A DNA stretch of 64,000 nucleotides. Source: Azovibrio restrictus DSM 23866 (GTDB lineage: Bacteria; Pseudomonadota; Gammaproteobacteria; Burkholderiales; Rhodocyclaceae). The stretch covers positions 66,625 through 130,624 of the forward strand of contig NZ_AUCH01000017.1 in assembly GCF_000429665.1 (NCBI RefSeq), in the 5' to 3' direction. This document shows, piece by piece, positions 27,563-36,300 of the stretch. A program made the position numbers and the translations under genes. Position 1 is the stretch's first letter. Every line of letters begins with the position of its first letter. The notes under the pieces were generated by a model. The model ran no database searches and was not told the origin of the DNA. It saw only the letters and a program-made list of their open reading frames with translations.

Positions 27563-28137
27563 GTGCGCTGCCCGCCGACGTCTGCGGCATCGACGAAGCC
27601 GGCCGTGGGCCCCTGGCGGGGCCCGTGGTGGCTGCTGCGGTGATCCTCAATCCGGAGCGCCCGATCCCGGGCCTCAACGATTCCAAGAAGCTCTCGGAAA
27701 AACGCCGCCTGATCCTGGCCGAAGAAATCCGGGCCCACGCCCTGGCTTGGTGCGTGGCCGAAGCCAGCCCCGCGGAAATCGACCGGATCAACATCCTCCA
27801 GGCCACTTTCCTGGCCATGCAGCGGGCCGTGGCCGGCCTCGCCCTGGCCCCGGCCCGTGCGGTGGTGGATGGCAACCGCTGCCCGCGGCTGGAAATCCCC
27901 GTGCAGGCGGTGGTGCAGGGGGATGGCAAGATCGCCGCCATCGCCGCGGCCTCCATCCTGGCCAAGACCGTGCGCGATGCGGGCATGGTGGCCCTGCACC
28001 AGAACTATCCCCAATACGGTTTCGAGCGGCACATGGGCTACCCCACGGCCGCCCATCTGGCCGCCCTCCAGGCCCACGGGCCCTGTCCGGCCCACCGCCG
28101 CAGCTTCGGCCCGGTGGCCCAGCTCAGCCTGCTCTGA
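27547..28137 (+). CDS. rnhB: Ribonuclease HII
   Basis: RNase HII removes RNA from RNA-DNA hybrids and single ribonucleotides from DNA. The active-site motif CGIDEAGRGPLAGPV places the catalytic Asp16 and Glu17 close to the start; the middle has the VVDGNR-type Asp and the C terminus ASILAKTVRD. I start at GTG 27547, inside the lpxB end, giving 196 residues; the same frame is open far upstream, but that part is an lpxB shadow. It follows lpxB in the conserved order. Confidence 0.93.
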   Translation: MPAQLSALPADVCGIDEAGRGPLAGPVVAAAVILNPERPIPGLNDSKKLSEKRRLILAEEIRAHALAWCVAEASPAEIDRINILQATFLAMQRAVAGLALAPARAVVDGNRCPRLEIPVQAVVQGDGKIAAIAAASILAKTVRDAGMVALHQNYPQYGFERHMGYPTAAHLAALQAHGPCPAHRRSFGPVAQLSLL

Positions 28138-28141
28138 AGTC

Positions 28142-28924
28142 ATGAAGCACATCGTTTCCCGGGATAACCCGGCCTTCCGGGCCTGGAAGAAGCTGGCCCA
28201 GTCCAGCCGGGAACGGCGCAAGGCCGGCCGTACCCTGCTCGAAGGCATGCACCTGCTGACCGCCTGGACGGCCCGGCACGGCCTGCCGGAGATGGTGCTG
28301 GTGAGCGAACGGGGCGCGGCCCAGGGGGAAATCGCCGCCTGGCTGGCCGCCCATCCCCAGGCCCGGGTGGTGCTGCTGGCGGATGGCTTGCTGGCGGAAC
28401 TGGCGGATACGGAAACTCCGGCCGGGGTCCTGGCCGAGGTGGAGGTGCCCGCCGCTGATCAGGCGCCGGCGCTGGACCGGGACACGGTGCTCCTGGACGG
28501 CATCCAGGACCCGGGCAACCTGGGCACCCTGTTGCGCACGGCCGCTGCCGCCGGGTTCGGGCAGCTGCTCCTGTCGCCGGACTGTGTCGGGGCCTGGTCG
28601 CCCAAGGTGCTGCGGGCGGGGCAGGGGGCCCATTTCCTGGTGCAGATCCATGAAGGGGCTGACCTGGAAACCTTCCTCACCCAGTTCCAGGGTGCCAGTC
28701 TGGCCACTGCCCTGGAAGGCGCCGTATCCCTGCATCAGGCCTGCTGGCAGGGGCCCGTGGCCTGGGTGTTCGGTGCGGAAGGGCAGGGGGTGAGTCCCGC
28801 CGTCCTGGCCCGGGCCGGGCAGCGCATCCACATCCCCATGCCCGGGGCGGTGGAATCCCTCAACGTGGGCGCCGCCGCCGCCATCTGCCTGTTCGAAACC
28901 CTGCGCCGGCGCCTGCCGGCCTGA
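28142..28924 (+). CDS. SpoU/TrmH-family RNA 2'-O-methyltransferase
   Basis: This 260-residue SPOUT-class methyltransferase has an N-terminal substrate-binding region (about 1-100). A C-terminal knotted domain follows, with motif 1 LLDGIQDPGNLGTLLRTAAAAGF-like sequence, motif 2 VFGAEGQGVS and motif 3 IPMPGAVESLNVGAAAAI. Such enzymes methylate the ribose of rRNA or tRNA; the exact target cannot be read from the sequence. The ATG at 28142 comes four bases after rnhB. It is the last gene of the superoperon and is convergent with the alcohol dehydrogenase. Confidence 0.88.
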   Translation: MKHIVSRDNPAFRAWKKLAQSSRERRKAGRTLLEGMHLLTAWTARHGLPEMVLVSERGAAQGEIAAWLAAHPQARVVLLADGLLAELADTETPAGVLAEVEVPAADQAPALDRDTVLLDGIQDPGNLGTLLRTAAAAGFGQLLLSPDCVGAWSPKVLRAGQGAHFLVQIHEGADLETFLTQFQGASLATALEGAVSLHQACWQGPVAWVFGAEGQGVSPAVLARAGQRIHIPMPGAVESLNVGAAAAICLFETLRRRLPA

Positions 28925-28976
28925 GTCGGGGGGCGGTTCCTGCTCCCTGTTCCTGTTTCCGGCGTCCGATAGCATA

Positions 28977-29011
28977 CGGGCCCTGCCGCTGCTGCCAGCG
29001 GGCAGGGCCCG
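28977..29011. terminator. Strong GC hairpin between convergent genes
   Basis: GGGCCCTGCC (28978-28987) pairs with GGCAGGGCCC (29001-29010), a ten-base-pair stem that extends by one C-G pair. No T run follows on either strand, so it is not a textbook intrinsic terminator. Its position between two converging genes suggests it helps end transcription or protects 3' ends. Confidence 0.45.
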
Positions 29012-29032
29012 GTGTTCAGGGATGGATGCCGC

Positions 29033-30193
29033 TCAGAGGCAGGCTTCCAGGACCCGGCGGCTGAGTTCCAGGTCCATGTCCTGTCTTTCCCCCAGCTTGT
29101 CCATGCCATGGGCCTCCAGTTGGGCCAGCAGCCGGGGCACGGCTTCGGCGCTGATCTGGTAGTCCCCCAGGCGGGACTTCATCCCCAGGGAGGCGAAGAA
29201 CTCCCGGGTGCGGGCGATGGCCTGGTCGATGCGCGCCGTGTCGCTGCCTTCCCGGATGCCCCAGACCCGTTCCGCGTACTGGAGCAGCTTTTCCCGCTTG
29301 CCTTCCCGGCGCAGGTCCAGGAGCGGCGGCAGGACCACGGCCAGGGTCTGGGCGTGGTCGAGACCATACATGGCGGTGATCTCGTGGCCGAGCATGTGGG
29401 TGGCCCAGTCCTGGGGCACCCCCGCCCCGATCAGGCCATTCAGGGCCTGGGTGGCGGCCCACATCAGGTTGGCCCGGAGATCGTAATCCTGAGGCGTTGC
29501 CAGGGCCCGGGGGCCGATGTCCACCAGGGTCTGGAGCAGGCCTTCGGCATAGCGGTCCTGGAGGGGGGCGTTGACCGGGTAGGTCAGGTACTGCTCGATG
29601 ACGTGCACGAAGGCATCCACGATGCCGTTGGCGATCTGCCGGGGCGGCAGGCTGAAGGTCTTGACCGGGTCCAGGATGGCAAAGCGCGGGAACACGTGGG
29701 GGCTGGCAAAGGGCAGCTTGGCCTGCAGGGACTTGCGGCTGACTACGGAAAAATGGTTCATCTCCGAGCCCGTGGCGGGCAGGGTGACGACGCAGCCCAG
29801 AGGCAGGGCGCTGCTGATCTTGGCGCCAAAGGTTTCCAGGATGTGCCAGGGGTCTTCCCGGGGATATTCCACCGCGGCCGCCACGAACTTGGTGCCGTCG
29901 ATGACCGAGCCGCCGCCCACGGCCAGGAGGAAGTCCAGGCCTTCCTGGCGCACCAGTTGCACCGCCTGCATCAGGGTCTCGTAGGCGGGATTGGGCTCGA
30001 TGCCGCCAAAGCGCATCACCGTGCGGGGTGCCAGGGCAGCCTCCACCTCGGCCAGGGTGCCGTTCTTCTCGGCGCTGCCGCCGCCGTAGAGCACCAGCAC
30101 CCGGGCGTTTTCCGGGACCAGCTCCTGCAGGCGGGCGATGCTGTCACGGCCGAAGACGATGCGGGTGGGGTTGTAGTAGTCGAAGTTGAGCAT
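29033..30193 (-). CDS. Iron-containing alcohol dehydrogenase, YqhD-like
   Basis: This 386-residue group III alcohol dehydrogenase resembles YqhD and butanol dehydrogenases. It has the N-terminal YYNPTRIVFG, VLVLYGGGSAEKNG, the cofactor loop GGGSVIDGTKF, and metal-binding His-containing stretches DAFVHVIEQYL and HMLGHEITAMYGLDHAQ. YqhD-type enzymes reduce toxic aldehydes with NADPH; that role is inferred for this one. It starts 21 bases after ppsR and may share its transcript. Confidence 0.9.
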   Translation of the reverse strand: MLNFDYYNPTRIVFGRDSIARLQELVPENARVLVLYGGGSAEKNGTLAEVEAALAPRTVMRFGGIEPNPAYETLMQAVQLVRQEGLDFLLAVGGGSVIDGTKFVAAAVEYPREDPWHILETFGAKISSALPLGCVVTLPATGSEMNHFSVVSRKSLQAKLPFASPHVFPRFAILDPVKTFSLPPRQIANGIVDAFVHVIEQYLTYPVNAPLQDRYAEGLLQTLVDIGPRALATPQDYDLRANLMWAATQALNGLIGAGVPQDWATHMLGHEITAMYGLDHAQTLAVVLPPLLDLRREGKREKLLQYAERVWGIREGSDTARIDQAIARTREFFASLGMKSRLGDYQISAEAVPRLLAQLEAHGMDKLGERQDMDLELSRRVLEACL

Positions 30194-30214
30194 GGCTTTC
30201 CTTTCCGGTGGGGC

Positions 30215-31030
30215 TTAACGGAGCTTCAGTTCTTCCAGCACCGTGGTGGAGATTTCCTCGATGGACTTGGTGGAGGAATCCAGCCAGCGGATGCCTTCCC
30301 GGCGCATCATTCGCTCCGCCTCGCTGACCTCGTGGCGGCAGTTGGAGAGGCTGGCGTAACGGCTGTTGGGCCGGCGTTCCTCGCGGATCTGGGCCAGCCG
30401 CTCGGGCTGGATGGTGAGGCCGAACAGCTTGGCCCGGTGCCGCTCCAGGGTGCCCGGCAGGCGGCCTCGTTCGAAATCCTCGGGGATCAGGGGAAAGTTG
30501 GCGGCCTTGAGGCCGAACTGCATGGCCAGGTACAGGGAGGTGGGGGTCTTGCCGCAGCGGGATACGCCCACCAGCACCACGTCGGCTTCTTCCAGGTCCA
30601 GGTCGGTAATCCCGTCGTCGTGGGCCAGGGTGTAGTTGATGGCCTCGATGCGCTCCTTGTAGTCGGAGCTGTCGGTGGAGCCGTGGGTGCGTCCCACCGT
30701 ATGGCTGGATTTCACCCCCAGCTCGGTTTCCAGGGGCGAGAGGAAAGTCTCGAAATAGGACAGGGAGAAGGCATCGGCCAGATGCACGATCTCCGCCAGG
30801 CGCGGGTTGATCAGGGTGGTAAACACGATGGGACGGATGCCGTCGGCCTCGCCTCTGGCGTTGATGCGGGCCACCACTTCCCGGGCCTTGTCCTCGCTAT
30901 CCACGAAGGGGATGCGCACCTGGGTGAATTTGACGCCCTCGAACTGGGAAAGCAGGCTGTGGCCCAGGGCCTCCACGGTGATGCCGGTGCCGTCGGAAAC
31001 GAAGAAGATGGTGCGGTTCAGGGTATGCAT
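30215..31030 (-). CDS. ppsR: PEP synthase regulatory kinase/pyrophosphorylase
   Basis: This 271-residue member of the DUF299 family is the bifunctional ADP-dependent kinase and phosphate-dependent pyrophosphorylase that switches phosphoenolpyruvate synthase off and on. The N-terminal TIFFVSDGTGITVEALG and the P-loop-like GVSRCGKTPTSLYLA (about residues 152-166) are diagnostic. In many Proteobacteria it is divergent from ppsA; here no ppsA is in the neighbourhood and the next gene is an alcohol dehydrogenase, so its target must be encoded elsewhere. Confidence 0.9.
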   Translation of the reverse strand: MHTLNRTIFFVSDGTGITVEALGHSLLSQFEGVKFTQVRIPFVDSEDKAREVVARINARGEADGIRPIVFTTLINPRLAEIVHLADAFSLSYFETFLSPLETELGVKSSHTVGRTHGSTDSSDYKERIEAINYTLAHDDGITDLDLEEADVVLVGVSRCGKTPTSLYLAMQFGLKAANFPLIPEDFERGRLPGTLERHRAKLFGLTIQPERLAQIREERRPNSRYASLSNCRHEVSEAERMMRREGIRWLDSSTKSIEEISTTVLEELKLR

Positions 31031-31094
31031 GAGGCCGAAACAGGGACTGGGAAAAAGGGGGAAATCCTACCAGTTTGTCGGCGCCCCCGGGGCC

Positions 31095-32069
31095 TCAGGG
31101 GGCCAGTTCCGGCAGGGAAGTCGCCGCCAGGACTTCGGCCAGGTCCCGCTGGCCGGGCGGCAGGGGCTGCCGGGGCGGCGGGCTGACCCGGCGGATCCAG
31201 ATGCCGGCGACCCGTTCCGGGTACAGCTTCTGGATCCAGGCGTAGATTTCCGGGTCCTTCTCCCCGTCATCTCCCAGCAACAGGAAGCGCACCCCGGGCA
31301 GGCGGGCCAGGATGCCTTCTATCTTCCGGGTCTTGTAGGTGAACTGGTCGAGCAGGGGATCCCCGCCTCCGTCCTCGCGGATCTGCTTGGTGAGCAGCAC
31401 CCCGGCGGGAAAGGCGTTGCGCTCCAGGAAATCGGCGATGCCATCCTGGAGCTGCCGCGGCGAGGCGGAGAGATAGAAGAGGGGCGCCGCCTCCGGCCGG
31501 GGGTTGGCGGCAGCCACCCGGGCCAGGAGGGCCGCCGTGCCGGGCACCACCTGACGCTGGGCCGGATTCTTGAGGAAGGTGTTGCCCAGCAGCCGGTGCT
31601 TGCGGGTCACTTCCGAGATCAGCAGGGTGTCATCCAGGTCGGAGATCAGGCCCAGGCGGTTTTCCCTTGGCACCACCAGCAGCCGGCCCTGTCCCTGGTG
31701 GCCGCGGCTTTCGGCCATGATCTGGTGCCAGCCCGGGGCCAGGGGCGGATGGGGGGTGTCCAGGCTGAAATAGCCTTCCGCATCGCTCACCAGGGGCCAG
31801 ACCTGGCCCTGGAGGTGCAGCTGCAGGGGCTGCCCCTGGCGCTCGTCGTTGAAGAAATGGCCCAAGTTGCGCCACAGGTTGGTGAGCCGGCCATCGGCCT
31901 CCCGAACCGGGGCGGCGCTCCGGGCCTCGACGATGCGGCCTTCGACCAGAAGGCGCTGGCCGTTGCTGTAGCCCGGGTACAGGCTGATCCGGTCGGCCTC
32001 AGCCTGGGCCGGCTGCAGGGCGGCCAGCAGCAGCGTCAGGCCGGCCAGCCACCTTCCCAGGCCCTTCAT
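31095..32069 (-). CDS. App1-type (DUF2183) phosphatase, exported
   Basis: The ATG at 32069 gives 324 residues beginning with a clear signal peptide (about 1-23, ending PAQA). The C-terminal half has the App1/DUF2183 active-site signature LISDLDDTLL with D144, D146, D147 and T148, then LFYLSASPRQL and a final Asp-rich FLLLGDDGEKDPEIY, in the HAD-like order. Yeast App1 dephosphorylates phosphatidate to diacylglycerol. Substrate here is unproven. The start overlaps the stop of the upstream MGDG-synthase-like glycosyltransferase by four bases, which fits a shared lipid role. Confidence 0.82.
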   Translation of the reverse strand: MKGLGRWLAGLTLLLAALQPAQAEADRISLYPGYSNGQRLLVEGRIVEARSAAPVREADGRLTNLWRNLGHFFNDERQGQPLQLHLQGQVWPLVSDAEGYFSLDTPHPPLAPGWHQIMAESRGHQGQGRLLVVPRENRLGLISDLDDTLLISEVTRKHRLLGNTFLKNPAQRQVVPGTAALLARVAAANPRPEAAPLFYLSASPRQLQDGIADFLERNAFPAGVLLTKQIREDGGGDPLLDQFTYKTRKIEGILARLPGVRFLLLGDDGEKDPEIYAWIQKLYPERVAGIWIRRVSPPPRQPLPPGQRDLAEVLAATSLPELAP

Positions 32070-33184
32070 GCCAGGCCCCCGACCCGCTCCAGGATGGCCC
32101 GGGCGGCTTCGGGGCGGGCCATCTGTCGCTGGCAGGCGGCCATGCGCTGGCGCCGTTCCGGATCGCGCATCAGCAGTTCCAGCTTGTAGGCCAGGGCTGC
32201 CGGGTCCACGGCCTTCCAGGCGCAGCCGGCCTCCAGCAGGGCGTCGGCGTTGCGCTCCTCCTGGCCGGGAATGGGGGAGACGATCAGCATCGGCAGTCCC
32301 ATGGCCAGACACTCGCTGGAGGTCAGTCCGCCGGGCTTGGTGATGGCCAGGTCGGCAGCGGCCATGACCCGCTCCACGGTGCGGGTGAAGCCCAGGGGCA
32401 GGATGCGCCCCGGATGACGGGCGGCCAGGGCCTGGAGCCGGGTCAGCAGGGCCTCGTTGCGGCCCGCCAGGGCGACGATCTGCAGGTCCAGGGGTAGGGC
32501 GGCCACCTGGGCCACCAGGGCTTCCATGTCCCCGACGCCGGCACCGCCGGACATCATCAGCAGGGTGCTGCGCGCCGGGTCCAGGCCCAGCTCGGCGGCC
32601 GCCCGGGAGCGCTCCGGTGTCTGGCGGAACTGGGGCATGATGGCGATGCCGGTGACGTGGATGTTCTCCTTGGCCACTCCCCGGGCCGCCAGCCGGGCCG
32701 CCACCTCGCCGCTGGCGACGCAGTAGCCAGCCATGTGGGGATGCAGCCAGAGGCCGTGGATGTCGAAGTCGGTCACATGGACCCACACCGGGGGCGTGGG
32801 CAGGCCCTGGGCGATGCGCCGGGAGAGCAGCTCGGCGGGCAGGAAGTGGGTGCAGACGATGGCATCCGGCCTGATCCGCTCGATTTCCGCCTCCAGCCGC
32901 CGGGTGTTGAGGCGCTCCACATGCCGGCGGAAGCGGGAGAGCAGGGAATCCCCGGCAGGATGGTCGGTGCGCTGGTAGAGATAGGCCCAGACCAGGGGCG
33001 CCCGTTCCACCAGCTTGATGTAGCCGCTGCCGTAGAGCTTGCGAAAGCCCTGGGGCACCAGTTCGAGCAGGTCCTGGTGGATGACGTCCAGTTGCGGCAG
33101 TTCGGTGGCGGCAGTGGCGCACAGGGCCTGGGCGGCACGCACATGACCGGCGCCGGCGGAAACGCTGAGAACGAGGATACGCAT
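32066..33184 (-). CDS. MGDG-synthase-like glycosyltransferase (GT28 fold)
   Basis: This 372-residue protein starts at ATG 33184 with LVLSVSAGAGHVRAAQAL, the N-terminal motif of monogalactosyldiacylglycerol synthases and processive diacylglycerol glucosyltransferases. An MGDG_synth-type domain (about 1-170) is followed by a GT28 nucleotide-sugar domain (about 190-350) with MMSGGAGVGDMEA and ITKPGGLTSSECLAMGLP. It lacks membrane helices and is probably peripheral. The gene overlaps the exported App1-type phosphatase by four bases. The acceptor and sugar donor are not known from sequence. Confidence 0.85.
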   Translation of the reverse strand: MRILVLSVSAGAGHVRAAQALCATAATELPQLDVIHQDLLELVPQGFRKLYGSGYIKLVERAPLVWAYLYQRTDHPAGDSLLSRFRRHVERLNTRRLEAEIERIRPDAIVCTHFLPAELLSRRIAQGLPTPPVWVHVTDFDIHGLWLHPHMAGYCVASGEVAARLAARGVAKENIHVTGIAIMPQFRQTPERSRAAAELGLDPARSTLLMMSGGAGVGDMEALVAQVAALPLDLQIVALAGRNEALLTRLQALAARHPGRILPLGFTRTVERVMAAADLAITKPGGLTSSECLAMGLPMLIVSPIPGQEERNADALLEAGCAWKAVDPAALAYKLELLMRDPERRQRMAACQRQMARPEAARAILERVGGLA

Positions 33185-33352
33185 GGCGGAGGGTCCATGA
33201 CAAATGCGGCGGATTCTGCAGCCCGCTCCAGGCCCTGTCAATTTTCGCGGCCGTATTTCCCCAGCGCATCCGGCCAGCATTTCAACTCAGAATGATGGAA
33301 TAATGGCGGCTTTTCCGGCCTGGGGCCGGCTTGGCAACTCGAGGGGTGGGAC

Positions 33353-36300
33353 GTGAGTCAATGGCGCGGCAATAAAATCAATATTCTGATTGTGGTGCTC
33401 GTGATCGGCCTGGTGGCTGGCCTGGGCCTTTACCTGGGCGGGGAGTTGCGTCAGGGGGGCTCGATGCTGCCCAGCCGCACTGCGGTGGAGGAGAGTACCG
33501 GCCCCATCGAACTGGTGGAGCTCAACAACCGGGACCTGGACGGTTCTCCGGCCCTGGCCCTGACCTTCAGCCAGCCCCTGGACCCGCGCCAGAACTACAA
33601 CAGCTTCATTCAGGTGTTCGAGATGCCGGCCCGTCCCCAGGACCGCAAGGCCCGCCAGGATGACGACGGCTACTACGGCGACGACGGCAGCCGCAGCACC
33701 GCCCCCGTGGCCAGCACCGCCCCCGAGGACGTGAACACCGAGGGCGGCACCCTGGTGAAGGGGGCCTGGGTGGTGGGCGAGAATCCCCGCCTGCTGTTCT
33801 TCCCCCACATCAAGCCCGAGACCCGCTACGTGGTGCGCGTCAGCCCCGGCCTGCCGGCCCGCAACGGCGAGCAGCTCGCCGCCGAGTCTGCCTATGGCAT
33901 CCGCACGGCCGCCGTTTCCCCCGCCTATTACTTTGCCAGCAAGGGCATGGTGCTGCCGGCCCGCCAGAACGGCGGTCTGCCGGTGGTCACCGTGAATGTC
34001 CCGGAAGTGGACATCCAGTTCCTGCGGGTCAAGCCCGACCAGCTGCCCCGCTTCCTGGACCAGGTGATCAGCGGCAACACCTATACCAGCGAGGACGAGG
34101 AAGACGAGGGCTACTACTACGACCGCTCCAGCAGCCTCAAGGGTGCCGTGAGCAACTGGGAGCTGGACCCCCTGCACAAGCTCACCGAGAGCGTCTACAC
34201 CGGCCGCTTCCTCACCGAGCAGAAGGCCAACCGGCGCAGCGTCACCTTCATTCCCGTGGAGGAGATCAAGGAGCTGGCCGAGCCGGGCATCTACATCGCC
34301 GTCATGAGCCAGCCCAACCGTTTCCGCCATGACTACCAGGTGACCTATTTCTATACCAGCAACCTGGGCCTGCACACCCGCCTGTTCGAGAAGGGCGCCG
34401 ATGCCTACGTGAGCAACCTGGACAAGGGCACGGCGGCCAGCGGCGTGGACATCGCCTGGCTCGACGCCCAGGGCAAGATCCTGGCCCAGAAGCAGACCGA
34501 TGCCGACGGCCGGGCCCATTTCCCCGAGCGGCCCAAGGGCGCGGTGGTGATCCTGGCCCGTCAGGGCAAGCAGGTAGCCATGATCGCTCTGAAGGAGCCG
34601 GCCCTGGATTTGTCCGAATACGACATCGGCGGCCTGCCCGGCCGGGATGTGAGCCTGTTCGCCTACTCCGGCCGGGACCTGTACCGGCCCGGGGAGCGCT
34701 TCGACGTCTCGGTCCTGGCCCGGGATGCGGATGGCCATGCCGTGCCGGCCCAGCCCATCCAGGCCATCCTCAAGCGGCCCGACGGCAAGGCCCAGTTCAC
34801 CGCCACCTGGCAGCCCAGCGGCGCCCTGAACGGCTATTACCAGCGTAGCCTGGAGCTGCCGGCCGATGCCCCCACCGGCTTCTGGAACCTGGAACTGCGC
34901 GCCGACCCTGCCGACAAGCGGCCCACCACCGTGTTCCGCTTCGGGGTCGAGGAATTCCTGCCCGAACGCATGAAGCTGGACCTGAGCACCGCCAGTCCCC
35001 AGCTCGATGCCCAGCATCCCTTTGCCCTGCAGGTGGACGGCAATTACCTGTACGGGGCGCCAGCCGCCGGCAACCGGCTGCTGGGGGTGGCCCAGTTCTT
35101 CCGCAACAAGAATCCCCTGGCTGACAAGCTGCCCGGTTTCGAGTTCGGCGACGTCAATGAAGACACGGCCCGGGCCCGGGAAGAGCTGCCCGAAACCACC
35201 CTGGACGAGCAGGGCAAGGCCAGCCTCGACATCGACCTGGAAAAGGTGGAAGGGCGTCATTCCCCCTTCAGCATCCGGACCACCATGAGCCTGCTGGAAA
35301 GCGGCGGCCGGCCGGTGATCCGCTCCCTGGAACGCACCTACTGGCCGGCGCCCAAGCTCCTGGCCGTGCGCCCCCTGTTCAACGGCGACTACGCCCGGGA
35401 AGGCAGCCTGGCGGAATTCGAGGTGATCCGTGCCGACGCCACCGGCAAGCTCCACGCCGGCACCTATCCGGTGCGCCTGTTCCGGGAAAACCGGGACTAC
35501 TACTGGCGCTTCGAGGATCAGCGTGGCTGGCACTCGGGCTACACGGAAACCGATGAGCTGGTGTCCTCCTCCAGCGTCGTGCTGCCGGCCACCGGCCGGG
35601 GCAAACTGTCCCTGCCCGTGAAATACGGCCGTTACCGTCTCGAGATCAACGATCCGGAAACCGGCAAGCGTCTGGCCTACCGCTTCTATGCAGGTTGGAG
35701 CGCCCGTTCCGACGAAAGCCAGGGGGTGCGTCCCGACCGGGTCAACCTGAAACTGGACAAGCCCGCCTACAAGGAAGGGGAGACCGCCCGCCTGACCATC
35801 ACCCCGCCCCACGGAGGCGAGGCCCTGATCACCGTGGAAGGGGACCGGACCCTGTGGGTGCAGCGGCTGCGCATGCCTGCCACCGGCAGCACCGTGGACA
35901 TCCCGGTGCACAAGGACTGGCTGCGCCATGACCTCTATGTCTCGGTGCTGGTGCTGCGTCCCGGCGACGGCGCCGTGCAGGTCACCCCGGCCCGGGCCCT
36001 GGGCCTGGTGCACCTGCCCCTGGAGCGGGGTGAGCGCAAGCTCCAGGTGAAGCTGGAAGCGCCCCAGAAGATGCTCCCCGAGACCCCCCTCAAGGTGAAG
36101 GTGCGGGTGCCGGACGCCAAGGGCCAGAAGGCCCAGGTGACCCTCTCGGCGGTGGACGTGGGTATCCTCAACATCACCAACTTCCGTACCCCCGATCCCT
36201 TCGGCCACTTCTTCGGCAAGCTGCGCTACGGGGCCGACCAGTACGACGTCTATGGCCGCCTGATCGAAAAGATGGCGGGCCAGAAGGGCAAGCTCAAGTT

